This document shows, one piece after another, positions 46,973 through 55,778 of a stretch of 64,000 nucleotides of DNA. The stretch spans positions 1-64,000 of the forward strand of contig JBKQHO010000059.1 in the NCBI GenBank assembly GCA_052267165.1, written 5' to 3'. The position numbers were made by a program, and so were the translations under genes. This DNA comes from CAWICD01 sp052267165. GTDB taxonomy: Bacteria; Vulcanimicrobiota; Vulcanimicrobiia; Vulcanimicrobiales; Vulcanimicrobiaceae. How positions within the stretch are numbered: position 1 is the stretch's first letter; the number at the start of each line of letters is the position of its first letter. The notes below the pieces were generated by a model. That model saw only the letters and a program-made list of their open reading frames with translations. It searched no databases and was not told the DNA's origin.

Positions 46973-47319
46973 CGGCGCCCTTCTTCCGCGTCCTGCTCGT
47001 CGAGATTCGACTTCATGTCTTCGAGCACGTAGCGATTGGCCGCCTCGCGCTGCGCATCCGAAACGTGCTCGTCGAAGTAGCGCGTGAGATCCGCATCGCT
47101 CGCGCCGCCCCGAATCAACTTGTCGAAATCGGCCTCCGAGACGCACGTCCGCTCGAGAAAGGCCCGCGAGAGGCCGCAGTAAGCGACGTAGTCGCCTCCG
47201 CTGCCGGCATGCTCGGCGCGAACCTTGTCGGCGAGCCGGGCCAGCCAGGCATAGCGTCCCAGCTTCTCACGGCCGCTGCGCGGCGGAGTCGTGTTCAGGT
47301 CAGGTGCAGCAACGTTCAT
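46969..47319 (-). CDS. DUF5069 domain protein
   Basis: 116 residues matching DUF5069: PRSGREKLGRYAWLARLADK, AGSGGDYVAYCGLSRAFLER and ANRYVLEDMKSNLDEQD. Function of the family is unknown; it is a small soluble helical domain. Its 3' end overlaps the end of the MDR oxidoreductase gene by four bases. ATG at 47319. Confidence 0.9.
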   Translation of the reverse strand: MNVAAPDLNTTPPRSGREKLGRYAWLARLADKVRAEHAGSGGDYVAYCGLSRAFLERTCVSEADFDKLIRGGASDADLTRYFDEHVSDAQREAANRYVLEDMKSNLDEQDAEEGRR

Positions 47320-47518
47320 GCGCGCGTCTTACCCGCGTCCTCGCGTACTCAACCTGGGTCGCTCGGCACCTGAGGACGGGTCACAGGTATTTCCCAGAGG
47401 GTCTAAGAACGCTTGCCTACCAGCCAAACGGTAGAGCGCCAAGACGCCGGCGTCCCTCTCGAACTCGAAGCCACAAAACAGCGGTACTGAACTAGCTTCT
47501 GGACGCGGGAACACTATA

Positions 47519-48079
47519 ATGACAGCGACACCAAGGACATATCCGTGGGAATCGCTGCTGGGCGACCAGCTCGTGACCTTTCGAATGATGAGCGCGGCTG
47601 ACAAGGATATCTTCAAAGATTTCGTCCGTTCGTTGCCCCGCAGAGACAACTACTACCTGATGCTGGACATGCACAGCGATCAATCGATCGATCTGTGGTT
47701 CAAGCGGGTTGAGACCGGTCAAACGCTCAGCGTCATCGCGCTGCAGAACGACCGCATGATCGGCTTTTGCGATCTGCACATCAACGACGTTCCATGGATC
47801 CGCCATACGGCCGAAATGCATCTCAACGTCAGCGGCACCCATCGAGGCCTGGGCCTCGGCAGAATCCTCGCGAACGAGATCTTCGCCATCGCACGGGCGC
47901 GCGGGCTCGAAAAGATCTGGGCTCGGATGGCGGCAACGCAGGAGGCGGCTCAAAGCGTCTTTCAAAATGTGGGCTTCCACGCGGAAGCTCTCCTATCCGA
48001 CTTCGTGAAGAACGAGGACGGTTTGACGGAGGACCTCGTGATCATGTCCTACGATGCCGGCGAGCTTTGGGGGTTGTAA
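47519..48079 (+). CDS. GNAT N-acetyltransferase
   Basis: 186 residues. The GNAT core reads LSVIALQNDRMIGFCDLHIN, MHLNVSGTHRGLGLGRILAN, the acetyl-CoA loop (RGLGLGR), and FQNVGFHAEALLSDFVKNED. ATG at 47519. Its end overlaps by 13 bases the TTG start of glycogen phosphorylase, so the two are one transcript. The substrate is unknown; modification of a partner in the same operon is possible but unproven. Confidence 0.9.
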   Translation: MTATPRTYPWESLLGDQLVTFRMMSAADKDIFKDFVRSLPRRDNYYLMLDMHSDQSIDLWFKRVETGQTLSVIALQNDRMIGFCDLHINDVPWIRHTAEMHLNVSGTHRGLGLGRILANEIFAIARARGLEKIWARMAATQEAAQSVFQNVGFHAEALLSDFVKNEDGLTEDLVIMSYDAGELWGL

Positions 48080-50565
48080 CCCTGAACCTGCAAGAGAAGA
48101 CGCCCAAACCTTCGGCCGCGGGCGACGACGCCGAGCTGACGCCGGCCGGTCTGCGCAAGCATTTCGAACGGCACATCCGCCGATCGCTGGCGAAGGATCG
48201 CTATAGCGCGACCGATCACGACCGCTACTATGCGCTGGCGCTGACCGTCCGCGACCGGCTGATCGACCGATGGATCGCCACCCAGCAAACGCATCATCGT
48301 CAGAACGTCAAGCGCGTCTACTATCTGTCGCTCGAGTTCCTGATCGGGCGGCTGCTGGGCAACAACGTCATCAACCTCCAAATGGAAGACGCTTGCCGCA
48401 CCGCCATGGCCCAGGAAGGGCACGACTTTGAAGCGCTGCGCGAGCTCGAAATGGATGCGGGGCTCGGCAACGGCGGCCTGGGACGGCTCGCTGCCTGTTT
48501 TCTCGACTCGATCGCGACCATGAATCTGCCGGCGGTCGGCTATGGGCTGCGCTACGATTTCGGTATCTTCAAACAGACCATCGTCAACGGCTATCAGGTC
48601 GAACAGCCGGATGCGTGGCTGAAGCTGAACTATCCCTGGGAGATCGCGCACCCCGAGTTCACCTTCGAGGTCCAGTTCGAAGGCCGAGTCGAGCCTCGGC
48701 CGGGTCGTCACGGCACGGAATGGCATTGGCTCGATACGAAGAGCGTCATCGGAATACCCTACGATCTGCCGGTCGTCGGCTACGGCGGCGGCACGGTCAA
48801 CACGCTGCGGCTCTGGTCGGCCAAAGCTGCCGAAGATTTCGACTTCGACGACTTCAACCGCGGCGAGTACGTGGACGCCGTGACCAACAAAGTCCTCGCC
48901 GAGAACCTCACCAAGGTCCTCTATCCCAACGACAACGTCTTCGTCGGGAAAGAGCTGCGCCTGCGGCAAGAGTATTTCTTCGTGTCGTGTACGCTGCAAG
49001 ATATTCTGCGGCGCTTCAAGTCCGACGGCAACGCCTGGGAAGCGTTTCCGGACAAGGTCTTCCTCCAGCTCAACGACACGCACCCGTCGCTCGTCGTCCC
49101 CGAACTGATGCGGCTGCTCGTCGACCGTGAGGGCCTGGACTGGGAGCAGGCCTGGGAGATCGCGAGAGCCTCGACGGGCTATACGAACCACACGATCTTG
49201 CCCGAAGCGCTCGAAAAGTGGCCCGTGTACATGCTGGAGCGGCTGCTCCCGCGACATCTGCAGATCATCTACGAGATCAACGCACGCTTCTTGCGGGAGG
49301 TCGCGACGGCATACCCGTTCGAGAGCGACCGGCTGCAGCGGATGAGCATCGTCGAGGAGGGCCAGACGAAACACATTCGCATGGCCCACTTGGCCATCGT
49401 GGGAGCCTGCTCGGTCAACGGCGTCTCGAAGCTTCACACCGAGCTGCTCAAGAGCACCGTGCTGCGCGACTTCGCCGAATACACGCCCGAGAAGTTCAAC
49501 AACAAGACGAACGGGATCACCCCGCGCCGCTGGCTGCTCAAAGCGAATCCGCCGCTCGCCAAGCTCCTCACGGAGGCGATCGGGGACCGCTGGATCACGG
49601 AGCTCGAAGACCTGCGCCGCATCGAAGGCTTCATCGACGACCCGAGTTTTCGCGAGCGCTTTCGAGCGGCCAAGCACTATAACAAGAAGATGCTGGCCCG
49701 CTACATCGCCGACACGCTCGGCGTCGCGATCTCGCCCGAGTCGCTCTTCGACGTGCAAGTCAAACGGCTGCACGAGTACAAGCGGCAGCTGCTCTTCGTG
49801 CTCTACATCATCGTGCTCCACAATCGCCTCAAGGCCGATCCGGCGCTGCACATCCCGCCGCGCACGTGCATCATCAGCGGCAAAGCCGCGCCCGGCTATG
49901 CGATGGCCAAGCTCATCATCAAGCTGATCCATCAAGTCGGCGAAGTCGTCAACCGGGATACGCAGATCGGCGACCGGCTCAAGCTCGTGTTCCTGCCGAA
50001 TTACCGCGTGTCGCTCGCCGAACGGATCATCCCTGCCGCGGACCTGAGCGAGCAGATCTCGCTCGCCGGAACGGAAGCTTCCGGGACCGGCAACATGAAG
50101 CTCCAGCTCAACGGTGCCTTGACGATCGGTACGCTCGACGGCGCAAACGTCGAAATCTACGAAAGCGTCGGCCCCGAGAACTTCTTCTTCTTCGGTTTGA
50201 CCGCTCAGGAGGTCGCGGAACTGCGCAACTCCTACAATCCGTGGGACGTCTATCACCACGACGAAGAGATCCGCCGCGCCTTGCAGCTGATCGAACATGA
50301 CTTCTTCAGCATGGTCGAGCCGGGCGTGTTCCGGCCGATCGTGCATGCGCTCCTCGACGGGGGCGACTACTACATGTTGCTCGCGGATCTGCGGGAGTAC
50401 ATCCGAACCCAGGAGCGCGTCGACGCGGCGTATCAGGATCGCGAGGGCTGGATCCGAAAGGCGATCATCAACGTCGCGCGTGCCGGCAATTTCTCCTCGG
50501 ACCGTGCAATCGCCGAGTACGCCGCCGAGATCTGGCACCTCGATCCGTGCATCGTGCCCGCCTAG
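48067..50565 (+). CDS. glgP: Glycogen/starch phosphorylase
   Basis: 832-residue cytoplasmic enzyme that releases glucose-1-phosphate from alpha-1,4-glucans. Family blocks: RVYYLSLEFLIGRLLGNNVI, MDAGLGNGGLGRLAACFLDS, YPNDNVFVGKELRLRQEYF, KTNGITPRRWLL and EASGTGNMKLQLNGALTIGT, whose Lys binds pyridoxal phosphate. The length is full. TTG at 48067 overlaps the end of the GNAT gene; no ATG or GTG fits the family start. The frame on the opposite strand is also long but is a codon-bias shadow. Confidence 0.95.
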   Translation: MGVVTLNLQEKTPKPSAAGDDAELTPAGLRKHFERHIRRSLAKDRYSATDHDRYYALALTVRDRLIDRWIATQQTHHRQNVKRVYYLSLEFLIGRLLGNNVINLQMEDACRTAMAQEGHDFEALRELEMDAGLGNGGLGRLAACFLDSIATMNLPAVGYGLRYDFGIFKQTIVNGYQVEQPDAWLKLNYPWEIAHPEFTFEVQFEGRVEPRPGRHGTEWHWLDTKSVIGIPYDLPVVGYGGGTVNTLRLWSAKAAEDFDFDDFNRGEYVDAVTNKVLAENLTKVLYPNDNVFVGKELRLRQEYFFVSCTLQDILRRFKSDGNAWEAFPDKVFLQLNDTHPSLVVPELMRLLVDREGLDWEQAWEIARASTGYTNHTILPEALEKWPVYMLERLLPRHLQIIYEINARFLREVATAYPFESDRLQRMSIVEEGQTKHIRMAHLAIVGACSVNGVSKLHTELLKSTVLRDFAEYTPEKFNNKTNGITPRRWLLKANPPLAKLLTEAIGDRWITELEDLRRIEGFIDDPSFRERFRAAKHYNKKMLARYIADTLGVAISPESLFDVQVKRLHEYKRQLLFVLYIIVLHNRLKADPALHIPPRTCIISGKAAPGYAMAKLIIKLIHQVGEVVNRDTQIGDRLKLVFLPNYRVSLAERIIPAADLSEQISLAGTEASGTGNMKLQLNGALTIGTLDGANVEIYESVGPENFFFFGLTAQEVAELRNSYNPWDVYHHDEEIRRALQLIEHDFFSMVEPGVFRPIVHALLDGGDYYMLLADLREYIRTQERVDAAYQDREGWIRKAIINVARAGNFSSDRAIAEYAAEIWHLDPCIVPA

Positions 50566-50625
50566 CCGGTACGTTCACATCTTCTTCTCCTGGCCGTCGC
50601 ACGATGTCGGGTGGGAGGACACGAA

Positions 50626-51093
50626 ATGGTGCGCTTCGTCAGATATTTTCTCATCCTATCTGCGGTGATCGGCTTTTCACTCGGCTTCGGGCCGGCCGCG
50701 AGCGCCGCGACGGCATCGCAGGCGCTCACGATCTCCATCGTCGGCCCGGACGCGGGCATCATGGGGCCGGACGGACAGCCGCACGAGGCCTTCGTTCCGT
50801 CGAGCGTCATCGTGAAGGCGGGTACGCCCGTCCAAATCACGTTCATCAACTACAGCCACGCCGAACACAACTTCGTGCAGCCGCAGCTGAACCTCGATCT
50901 CGTCATCCCGGCAGCCGGCACGCGAGTCCGCTTGGCGACGACGACGGTCTCCTTCATGCCGACGAAGCGGGGCGTCTACCGCTGGTTCTGTTCGCTGCCT
51001 TGCGACGAGGAGCACGGTATGTGGGCCATGGGTCGGGGCTACGGCGGCCCCGGCAAAGAAGGCTTCATGGCGGGCAACATCGTCGTCCGCTAA
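50626..51093 (+). CDS. Exported cupredoxin-domain protein
   Basis: 155 residues from ATG at 50626 (the frame is open from 50611). The signal peptide is MVRFVRYFLILSAVIGFSLG to ASAAT. The cupredoxin fold has an upstream His in NYSHAEHNF, then YRWFCSLPCDEEHGMWAM. That last block resembles the CuA motif C-x3-C-x3-H-x2-M except that Met stands one residue early or two late (HGMWAM). It may be a CuA-like site, a cytochrome-oxidase-subunit-II-like domain, or a mononuclear copper protein. It follows glgP by 60 bases. Confidence 0.8.
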   Translation: MVRFVRYFLILSAVIGFSLGFGPAASAATASQALTISIVGPDAGIMGPDGQPHEAFVPSSVIVKAGTPVQITFINYSHAEHNFVQPQLNLDLVIPAAGTRVRLATTTVSFMPTKRGVYRWFCSLPCDEEHGMWAMGRGYGGPGKEGFMAGNIVVR

Positions 51094-51099
51094 CGGACT

Positions 51100-51375
51100 G
51101 CGGTTACGAGCCTCCGAAGGGGTCGCGGCGTTTCCGGTGTCGTGCACCGACGGGTCGCTCGCATCGATCGCGGGCGACGGTTGGGGCGCCCAGGCGACCA
51201 ACGCCGGCATCTGGTTCGCGCGCGCGGCCTGCAGCGCCGCGAGAAGCGCGGGACTGGCGTTGGAGTCGCCCACCGTCTGCGCCGCTACGGGGCAGGCGGT
51301 GGCGAAGACTAACGCCACGAACACGGCAGATGCCCGGATAGCTCGAGGAAGAACACTCCTGGGCCGACGTTCCAA
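51100..51375 (-). CDS. Possible small exported protein
   Basis: The minus-strand frame from 51375 begins with a convincing signal peptide (IRASAVFVALVFATACPVAA) and continues TVGDSNASPALLAALQAARA and LVAWAPQPSPAIDASDP. The frame has no stop before it crosses the cupredoxin gene antisense, so the true 3' end is unclear and a frameshift is likely near 51100. It could be a broken small secreted protein. Low confidence. Confidence 0.3.
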
Positions 51376-51390
51376 ATTGCCGCGCTCAAA

Positions 51391-52653
51391 TCATCTGACG
51401 GCCGCAAGCAAGAGCAAGCCGTGCAAGGCGACGCCGGCAAGGCCGCCGATGAACGTGCCGTTGAGCCGGATGAACTGCAGGTCGGGCCCAAGCTCGAGCT
51501 CGACCTTGTCCGTCACGAGCTCGGTATCCCACTTGCGCACGATGTCCTCGATCAACGCCGCAAACTGGTTCTTCGAGCGTTCCAGGCCGGCTTCGATCGC
51601 GGCGAGCACGTTCGCGTTCAAGCGATCGAGCAGCGGTCGATCGGCCAGGATCTCGTTTGCGACCCGCGAGACGAGCCGCGCGATCCATGCATCGCTTTCG
51701 AGCTCGTTCGGTTCGGCCGACGCCGCGATGCGCGCCTTGATCGTGGCCCAGACCGCGTGGACGGCGCTGCCGACGGTGCGGCTCGCCAGGATTTGGGTGC
51801 GCATCGCGTCGATGTCGCGCGCGATCTCCGGGTCGGTCTCGAACTGCTCGACGAAGCGCCGGACGTATGTGTCGAAAGCGGCACGCAGGGGGTGATCGGG
51901 CGTCCGAACGATCTCGGCGATCTTGTCGACGATGCCGTCGACGAAGCGGTCGATGATGTATGCGTGGACCCACGGCGGTACGAACGCCGGACGGCCTTTG
52001 AAAAGCAGCTTGATCTGGGGACGCTGCTCGTTGAGGAATTCACTGACGACGGGCAGCGCATCGTCGAGAAACCGCTGGTGCCGGTTGTCGCGCGTCAGCA
52101 TCCCCAAGACCTTGGAGGCGATCTGCTTGAGATCGAGGCGCTCGATCTCCCCTGAGATGACGCGCGCGATCGCACGCTCGATCTCAGGATCGTCAACGGC
52201 GCGGATCACGCGCTTCATTTCCATGCGCGCGGCAACGATGAGGCGACGCGCGTTCTTCGCTTGCGCGAACCACGCGACGACCCGCGGCGCAAGATCGGCG
52301 TCGCGCAATTTCGCCGTTATGTTCTCCGGCGTCAGGAAGTTCTGCTCGACGAACTCGCCCAGCTGTGCTCCGATTCGGTCCTTGTTCTTGGGTATGATCG
52401 CCGTGTGAGGCAGCGGCAAGCCGCCCGGATGTCGGAAGAGGGCGACGACCGCAAACCAATCCGCCAGACCGCCGACGAGTGCTGCCTCGGCGAATGATTC
52501 GAGCCACACCAGTTCCGGAATCTGCGGCTGATAGTGTGCCGAAAGAATGAAGAGCACCGCCATCACGGGCAGCAGGCTCGTCGCGATCAGCTTGATGCGC
52601 AGCAGCCTGCCGCGTTTGAGGCTGGTATCGTTCAAAGGAAGGGTAAGCGCCAT
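51391..52653 (-). CDS. DUF445 family membrane-associated protein
   Basis: 420 residues with the DUF445 pattern: LIATSLLPVMAVLFILSAHY as the first membrane segment, ALVGGLADWFAVVALFRHP, LPHTAIIPKNKDRIG and NFLTPENITAKLRDADLAPR. A C-terminal hydrophobic stretch (FIGGLAGVALHGLLLLAA) closes it. Function of the family is not established; it has two terminal membrane anchors with a long helical middle. ATG at 52653. It stands alone. Confidence 0.92.
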   Translation of the reverse strand: MALTLPLNDTSLKRGRLLRIKLIATSLLPVMAVLFILSAHYQPQIPELVWLESFAEAALVGGLADWFAVVALFRHPGGLPLPHTAIIPKNKDRIGAQLGEFVEQNFLTPENITAKLRDADLAPRVVAWFAQAKNARRLIVAARMEMKRVIRAVDDPEIERAIARVISGEIERLDLKQIASKVLGMLTRDNRHQRFLDDALPVVSEFLNEQRPQIKLLFKGRPAFVPPWVHAYIIDRFVDGIVDKIAEIVRTPDHPLRAAFDTYVRRFVEQFETDPEIARDIDAMRTQILASRTVGSAVHAVWATIKARIAASAEPNELESDAWIARLVSRVANEILADRPLLDRLNANVLAAIEAGLERSKNQFAALIEDIVRKWDTELVTDKVELELGPDLQFIRLNGTFIGGLAGVALHGLLLLAAVR

Positions 52654-53191
52654 GGTAGCCGTTTTCCGAGTTCGGGCCGCATCCCCCGCCGCAGCGGCGC
52701 AGGCGGCGAACCGCCGAGACCTTCGGAATACCGGCCGCGCGCCCAGGCGACAGAATGAGCGCCGTTGTAACGACCCTTATCGAACTGCGTCCATGTGTGT
52801 CGCGCTGCGAGCCAGTGCCTAACGACGGTTGATGGCAGATTTGAAAAAATGGTTCGCGTCAACTGTGCAAGCGATAACGTGGCCTCCCGTCACGGCGCTG
52901 CCTGCGATTGCCATTCCAGCCTGCGTCGTTCTATGGAGCATCCGCTAAGTCATGGCCATCCGTTGTGGGAGAGCACCGTCTACGTCGTATCGGGAGTTTC
53001 GGTTAGCCTTCTGCTGGTCCAGGTCAACAAGAAGGCGCGGTTCGGCTGAGGGTTAAGCGATCGAGGGCGCCTCGGACCAGGTCTCGACGCTCGGTTAGGG
53101 CTAGTGTGCCGCCCCCGATACGATCGCTCACGCAATCGAGACGAAGCTGGGCAGAGAATAAAATTCCGGACCTCCCCCTTGAAAATGCGCG
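52654..53191. other. Gene-poor interval with two overlapping 38-codon ORFs
   Basis: No known gene. Two ATG frames of exactly 38 codons overlap by 16 bases: 52832-52948 (MADLKKWFASTVQAITWPPV, then a hydrophobic stretch) and 52933-53049 (MEHPLSHGHPLWESTVYVVS, then GVSVSLLLVQVNKKARFG). Each has one hydrophobic segment and a positively charged end, but neither has a strong ribosome site. Otherwise nothing is seen. Confidence 0.3.
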
Positions 53192-53207
53192 TTGGTCACG
53201 TGATCAA
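53192..53207. promoter_or_regulatory. Imperfect palindrome upstream of small gene
   Basis: TTGGTCACGTGATCAA contains the perfect palindrome TCACGTGA and TTG/CAA outer arms, with one mismatched pair. It lies just ahead of GGAGGT and the ATG at 53228, where a regulator site would act. The regulator is unknown. Confidence 0.35.
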
Positions 53208-53227
53208 GAGTACGGAGGTACCACCAC

Positions 53228-53364
53228 ATGGACAGCATCCTAGGACTGCTCAACACGAGCCCGTTGCAACTGCTCTCCGGCCTGCTCGGCACGGGTCCGG
53301 CTCGGGAGACGGCTCGCTATCGACCATCATGGACGTGGCCCAGATCGCCGCGTTATTCGCCTAG
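53228..53364 (+). pseudogene. Small hydrophobic protein with frameshift
   Basis: ATG at 53228 has the best ribosome site in the region (GGAGGT at 53214-53219, eight bases before). It encodes MDSILGLLNTSPLQLLSGLL, and after one frameshift near 53295 a protein-like end GSGDGSLSTIMDVAQIAALF with a stop at 53364, about 44 residues. If unshifted, the ATG frame runs on as an Arg-rich 94-residue shadow. A small amphipathic protein is likely, intact or recently broken. Family not recognised. Confidence 0.45.
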
Positions 53365-53433
53365 CCCACGGCCCACTCGACGACCGCGGCCGTCCGAAGC
53401 GCTCGGGCGCCTGGGGTTGTTTCTTTTCGCGGG

Positions 53434-53953
53434 TCAGCGTTTGGCGAGCACGTCGAAGGCTTCGGTCTCCAGGAGACCGAGAAGAACGATCGAGCGGAAA
53501 CGCCCGTCGTAGAACGCGGCATCGCGCAAGATGCCTTCTTCTCTGAAGCCGAAGTGCGCGCAGGTCCGGCGCACCGGCAGGTTGTCGTCGAAGCAGTCGC
53601 TCCACATTCGGTGCGCGCCCAGGTCGAGAAAGGCATGGCGCACGGCCGTTTCGAACAGGTCGCCGCCGACGCCGAAGCCTTTGCCGGCCGAGACGATCCG
53701 AATGATCTCGATCGAACGGTGCGGCATCGCGAGCCCCGCAAGGATGGCGTAGCCACGCACGCCTTCAGGGCCGTCGCACAGCAGGTACCGGAAGTTCGAA
53801 TTGCCGATCGCGTTGCGGTGCTGTTCCTCCGACCGGTCCAATGATGAAGGGACGCTGCGGCGGCGCTACCTCGAGCGCCGCGATCGCAGCCGCATCCCGC
53901 GGCTCGGCCAGCCGCAGCGCTCGTCCCCGGCGCGTGCGGAGGAACGGGGTCAT
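53434..53953 (-). pseudogene. GNAT acetyltransferase, frameshifted
   Basis: ATG at 53953 overlaps the stop of the FliO-like gene (ATGA). The first part (TPFLRTRRGRALRLAEPRDA and RPFIIG) is in one frame. The rest (RSEEQHRNAIGNSNFRYLLC, GVRGYAILAGLAMPHRSIEI, GKGFGVGGDLFETAVRHAFL and FGFREEGILRDAAFYDGRFR) is in another, joined near 53845. A one-base change restores a complete GNAT domain of about 170 residues, so it is a recent lesion or a sequence error. The second part alone is open from 53841. Confidence 0.75.
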
Positions 53954-54300
53954 GCCGAGCCGCGCCAGCGTGCGATCATGCCGGCGAGCGCGGTCGCCTC
54001 GAGCGGCGAAGCCGGCTGGGAGCTGAGCCAAGCGTCGACTTTCTCCGGCGGGATCTCCGAGAGCGTCGCAATATGCCCGCCGCTGCGGCCGATCAAGACG
54101 TACTTGTCGGCGACCTTCACGACGTGCAGAGAGGCTGCGTTGGGCAAGAACGTCGTGTCCAGCACGGTGACGAGACGCCGCGAGCCGCCGGACGAGAGCT
54201 GCTGCCGAAGCCCCGTGCGAGCGACGAATTGCAGCGCGAAGAGCACTAACGCGATCACAGCGAACGCGCCGAGCATGCGACCGGCTAACGCGAAATCCAT
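53950..54300 (-). CDS. fliO: FliO-like flagellar export membrane protein
   Basis: 116 residues. One membrane segment (LGAFAVIALVLFALQFVA) is followed by a FliO-type cytoplasmic domain: SSGGSRRLVTVLDTTFLPNA, SLHVVKVADKYVLIGRSGGH and IPPEKVDAWL. FliO helps assemble the FliPQR export gate of the flagellar type III system. No fliP, fliQ or fliR is next to it, so it is an orphan and could have been recruited elsewhere. ATG at 54300 overlaps the end of the response regulator gene by 16 bases. Confidence 0.8.
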   Translation of the reverse strand: MDFALAGRMLGAFAVIALVLFALQFVARTGLRQQLSSGGSRRLVTVLDTTFLPNAASLHVVKVADKYVLIGRSGGHIATLSEIPPEKVDAWLSSQPASPLEATALAGMIARWRGSA

Positions 54301-54818
54301 CGAACCTTCCGTTTCAAGCCGGAAGAGCGGCCGCGCAAATCGCGCGGCCGCCCGCCGTCGAGGGGACCAACGGCGGTACCGTCGACCCGCAGCTCGCGAG
54401 CCGCTTCGTCGATCTCGAGCGGGACGACGCGGCGGACGCGCGCCACCGACATGTCGCGCTCGGTCCGGCGCAGCAACGCCCGCACGCGATACACGATCTC
54501 GCGAGGCATGAACGGCTTGGGGACATAGTCGTCGGCGCCGGCCTCGAACGCGACGATTCGGTCTACTTCGTCGACGCGCGCGCTCACGACGATGATCGGC
54601 AGCGCGTCGCCGTCGGCGCGAACCGAGCGAATGATGTTGAGACCATCGATGGCGTGCAAGACGATATCGAGCATCGCAAGATCCACGCCGCCACGTACCA
54701 GCCGCAGTGCCGCGACGCCGTCGCGTCCCTCGACCGGACAGTAGCCTTCCATCTGAAGGTACTCGACCATGACCTCGCGATTGACCCTGTCGTCTTCTGC
54801 TACAAGGATCCGTTTCAT
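54285..54818 (-). CDS. OmpR-type response regulator with truncated DNA-binding domain
   Basis: 177 residues. The receiver domain is complete: ILVAEDDRVNREVMVEYLQ with the acidic pair, phospho-Asp in LAMLDIVLHAIDGLNI, the Ser of VVSARVDEVDR and Lys in PKPFMP. The linker is REIVYRVRALLRR. Only the first strands of an OmpR/PhoB winged helix remain (PLEIDEAARELRVDGTAV); the rest is replaced by an Arg/Gly-rich tail (DLRGRSSGLKRKVRWIS). Without the recognition helix it cannot bind DNA in the usual way. It overlaps the FliO-like gene. Confidence 0.85.
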   Translation of the reverse strand: MKRILVAEDDRVNREVMVEYLQMEGYCPVEGRDGVAALRLVRGGVDLAMLDIVLHAIDGLNIIRSVRADGDALPIIVVSARVDEVDRIVAFEAGADDYVPKPFMPREIVYRVRALLRRTERDMSVARVRRVVPLEIDEAARELRVDGTAVGPLDGGRPRDLRGRSSGLKRKVRWISR

Positions 54819-55378
54819 CGAAACTCCAAGTCGACACGCTCTCGCCAGGCCCGGCCCAAGCGATCGGAGCTGCGGCGAGGCTTGCGCACGTCTATCCCTC
54901 TAAGGTACGCCAAACATGTCGCGTCGAAGGGCTCGATGCGCTTCCTGCGCATCGTCGACGGCGCTCGCCGAGCACTAGAGACAGGCCTTCTCCGGTGAAC
55001 GAGGGCAAACGGATAATAAGCTGTTTCGGTTACGAAAGCAAGATGCTTGCGGCCCAAATACGGCTGCGGACTCGTTCACGTGGGGCGTCCGCAGGACGCG
55101 CGGCGATGATCGTCTGAAGCGATGAATGCTGCGTGATTGCTGCGATGTTACGGTATCGCCGCATTCGCGCAACATTCCGTTAAGATTTCGATAACGCTAG
55201 CGTGCGAATCCCGCGTCTACGTTGGGGCCATTCGACTTCTGCGACGACGAGACGTGGACCGTCCCATCCACGCACGTCTGGAGCGTCCGCGTCGTATTCA
55301 TCGTCGTCTCGCCGCCACCCACCGCGTTGGACACGAGCCCGTAGGATCGTCTCCGTTCCGACCTCCGTTCCCAGTAGG
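54819..55378. other. Gene-poor interval
   Basis: About 560 bases upstream of the response regulator and before the HAMP remnant. No frame with recognisable content or ribosome site was seen. It probably holds the promoter for the response regulator operon. Confidence 0.4.
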
Positions 55379-55650
55379 CTCGCCGACGCGGCTTTCCTGG
55401 GTTGGCTGGCATCGGTCGCCGTCGTCGGGCTCGCGACGCTCCTGGTCGTCACCCTAGCGCTCACGTTCCTCGTGACCCGACGCGTGCGCCGCGTTACCGC
55501 CGCTGCCGGCGAAGTCAGCGAAGGCAAGCTCAACCTCGACGATTTGCCTTTGCGTGGCAAAGACGAAATCTTCCGCGTTGGCCGACGCGTTCAATCCCAT
55601 GCGACAAAGCCTAGCCAAAACGCAGCCCGCAGCTTGGCGCGCCGGTGCGC
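55379..55650 (+). pseudogene. HAMP-domain sensor remnant
   Basis: The frame LADAAFLGWLASVAVVGLAT then TLLVVTLALTFLVTRRVRRV is a membrane segment leading into a HAMP domain (VTAAAGEVSEGKLNLDDLPL, GKDEIF). The second HAMP helix (LADAFNPMRQSLAKT) is in another frame, so there is a frameshift near 55570. Nothing of a kinase, cyclase or chemoreceptor output is left; an Ala/Gly-rich stretch follows. It is the ruin of a membrane signalling protein. Confidence 0.65.
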
Positions 55651-55778
55651 CAAGGGCAGGCGCATCAACGGCCGGACCCTCGGCAGCGGGCGCGTCCGCG
55701 GCGGGAGCCGCGCCGACTGCAGGTACCTCGTCGCGCTAGTCTCGTTCTCGTCGCCGGCTCACCAGGCAGACCACGATC

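Noticed and set aside
48049..50538. Open frame of about 829 codons on the minus strand
   Set aside because: It is antisense to glgP, whose product matches the family throughout. Its translation is Asp/Arg/Val-rich with no domain; high GC and codon bias create it.
51100..51375. Long minus-strand frame 50677-51375 as one secreted protein
   Set aside because: Only its first 80 or so residues look like protein; the rest is antisense to the cupredoxin gene. Listed as a short, low-confidence ORF.
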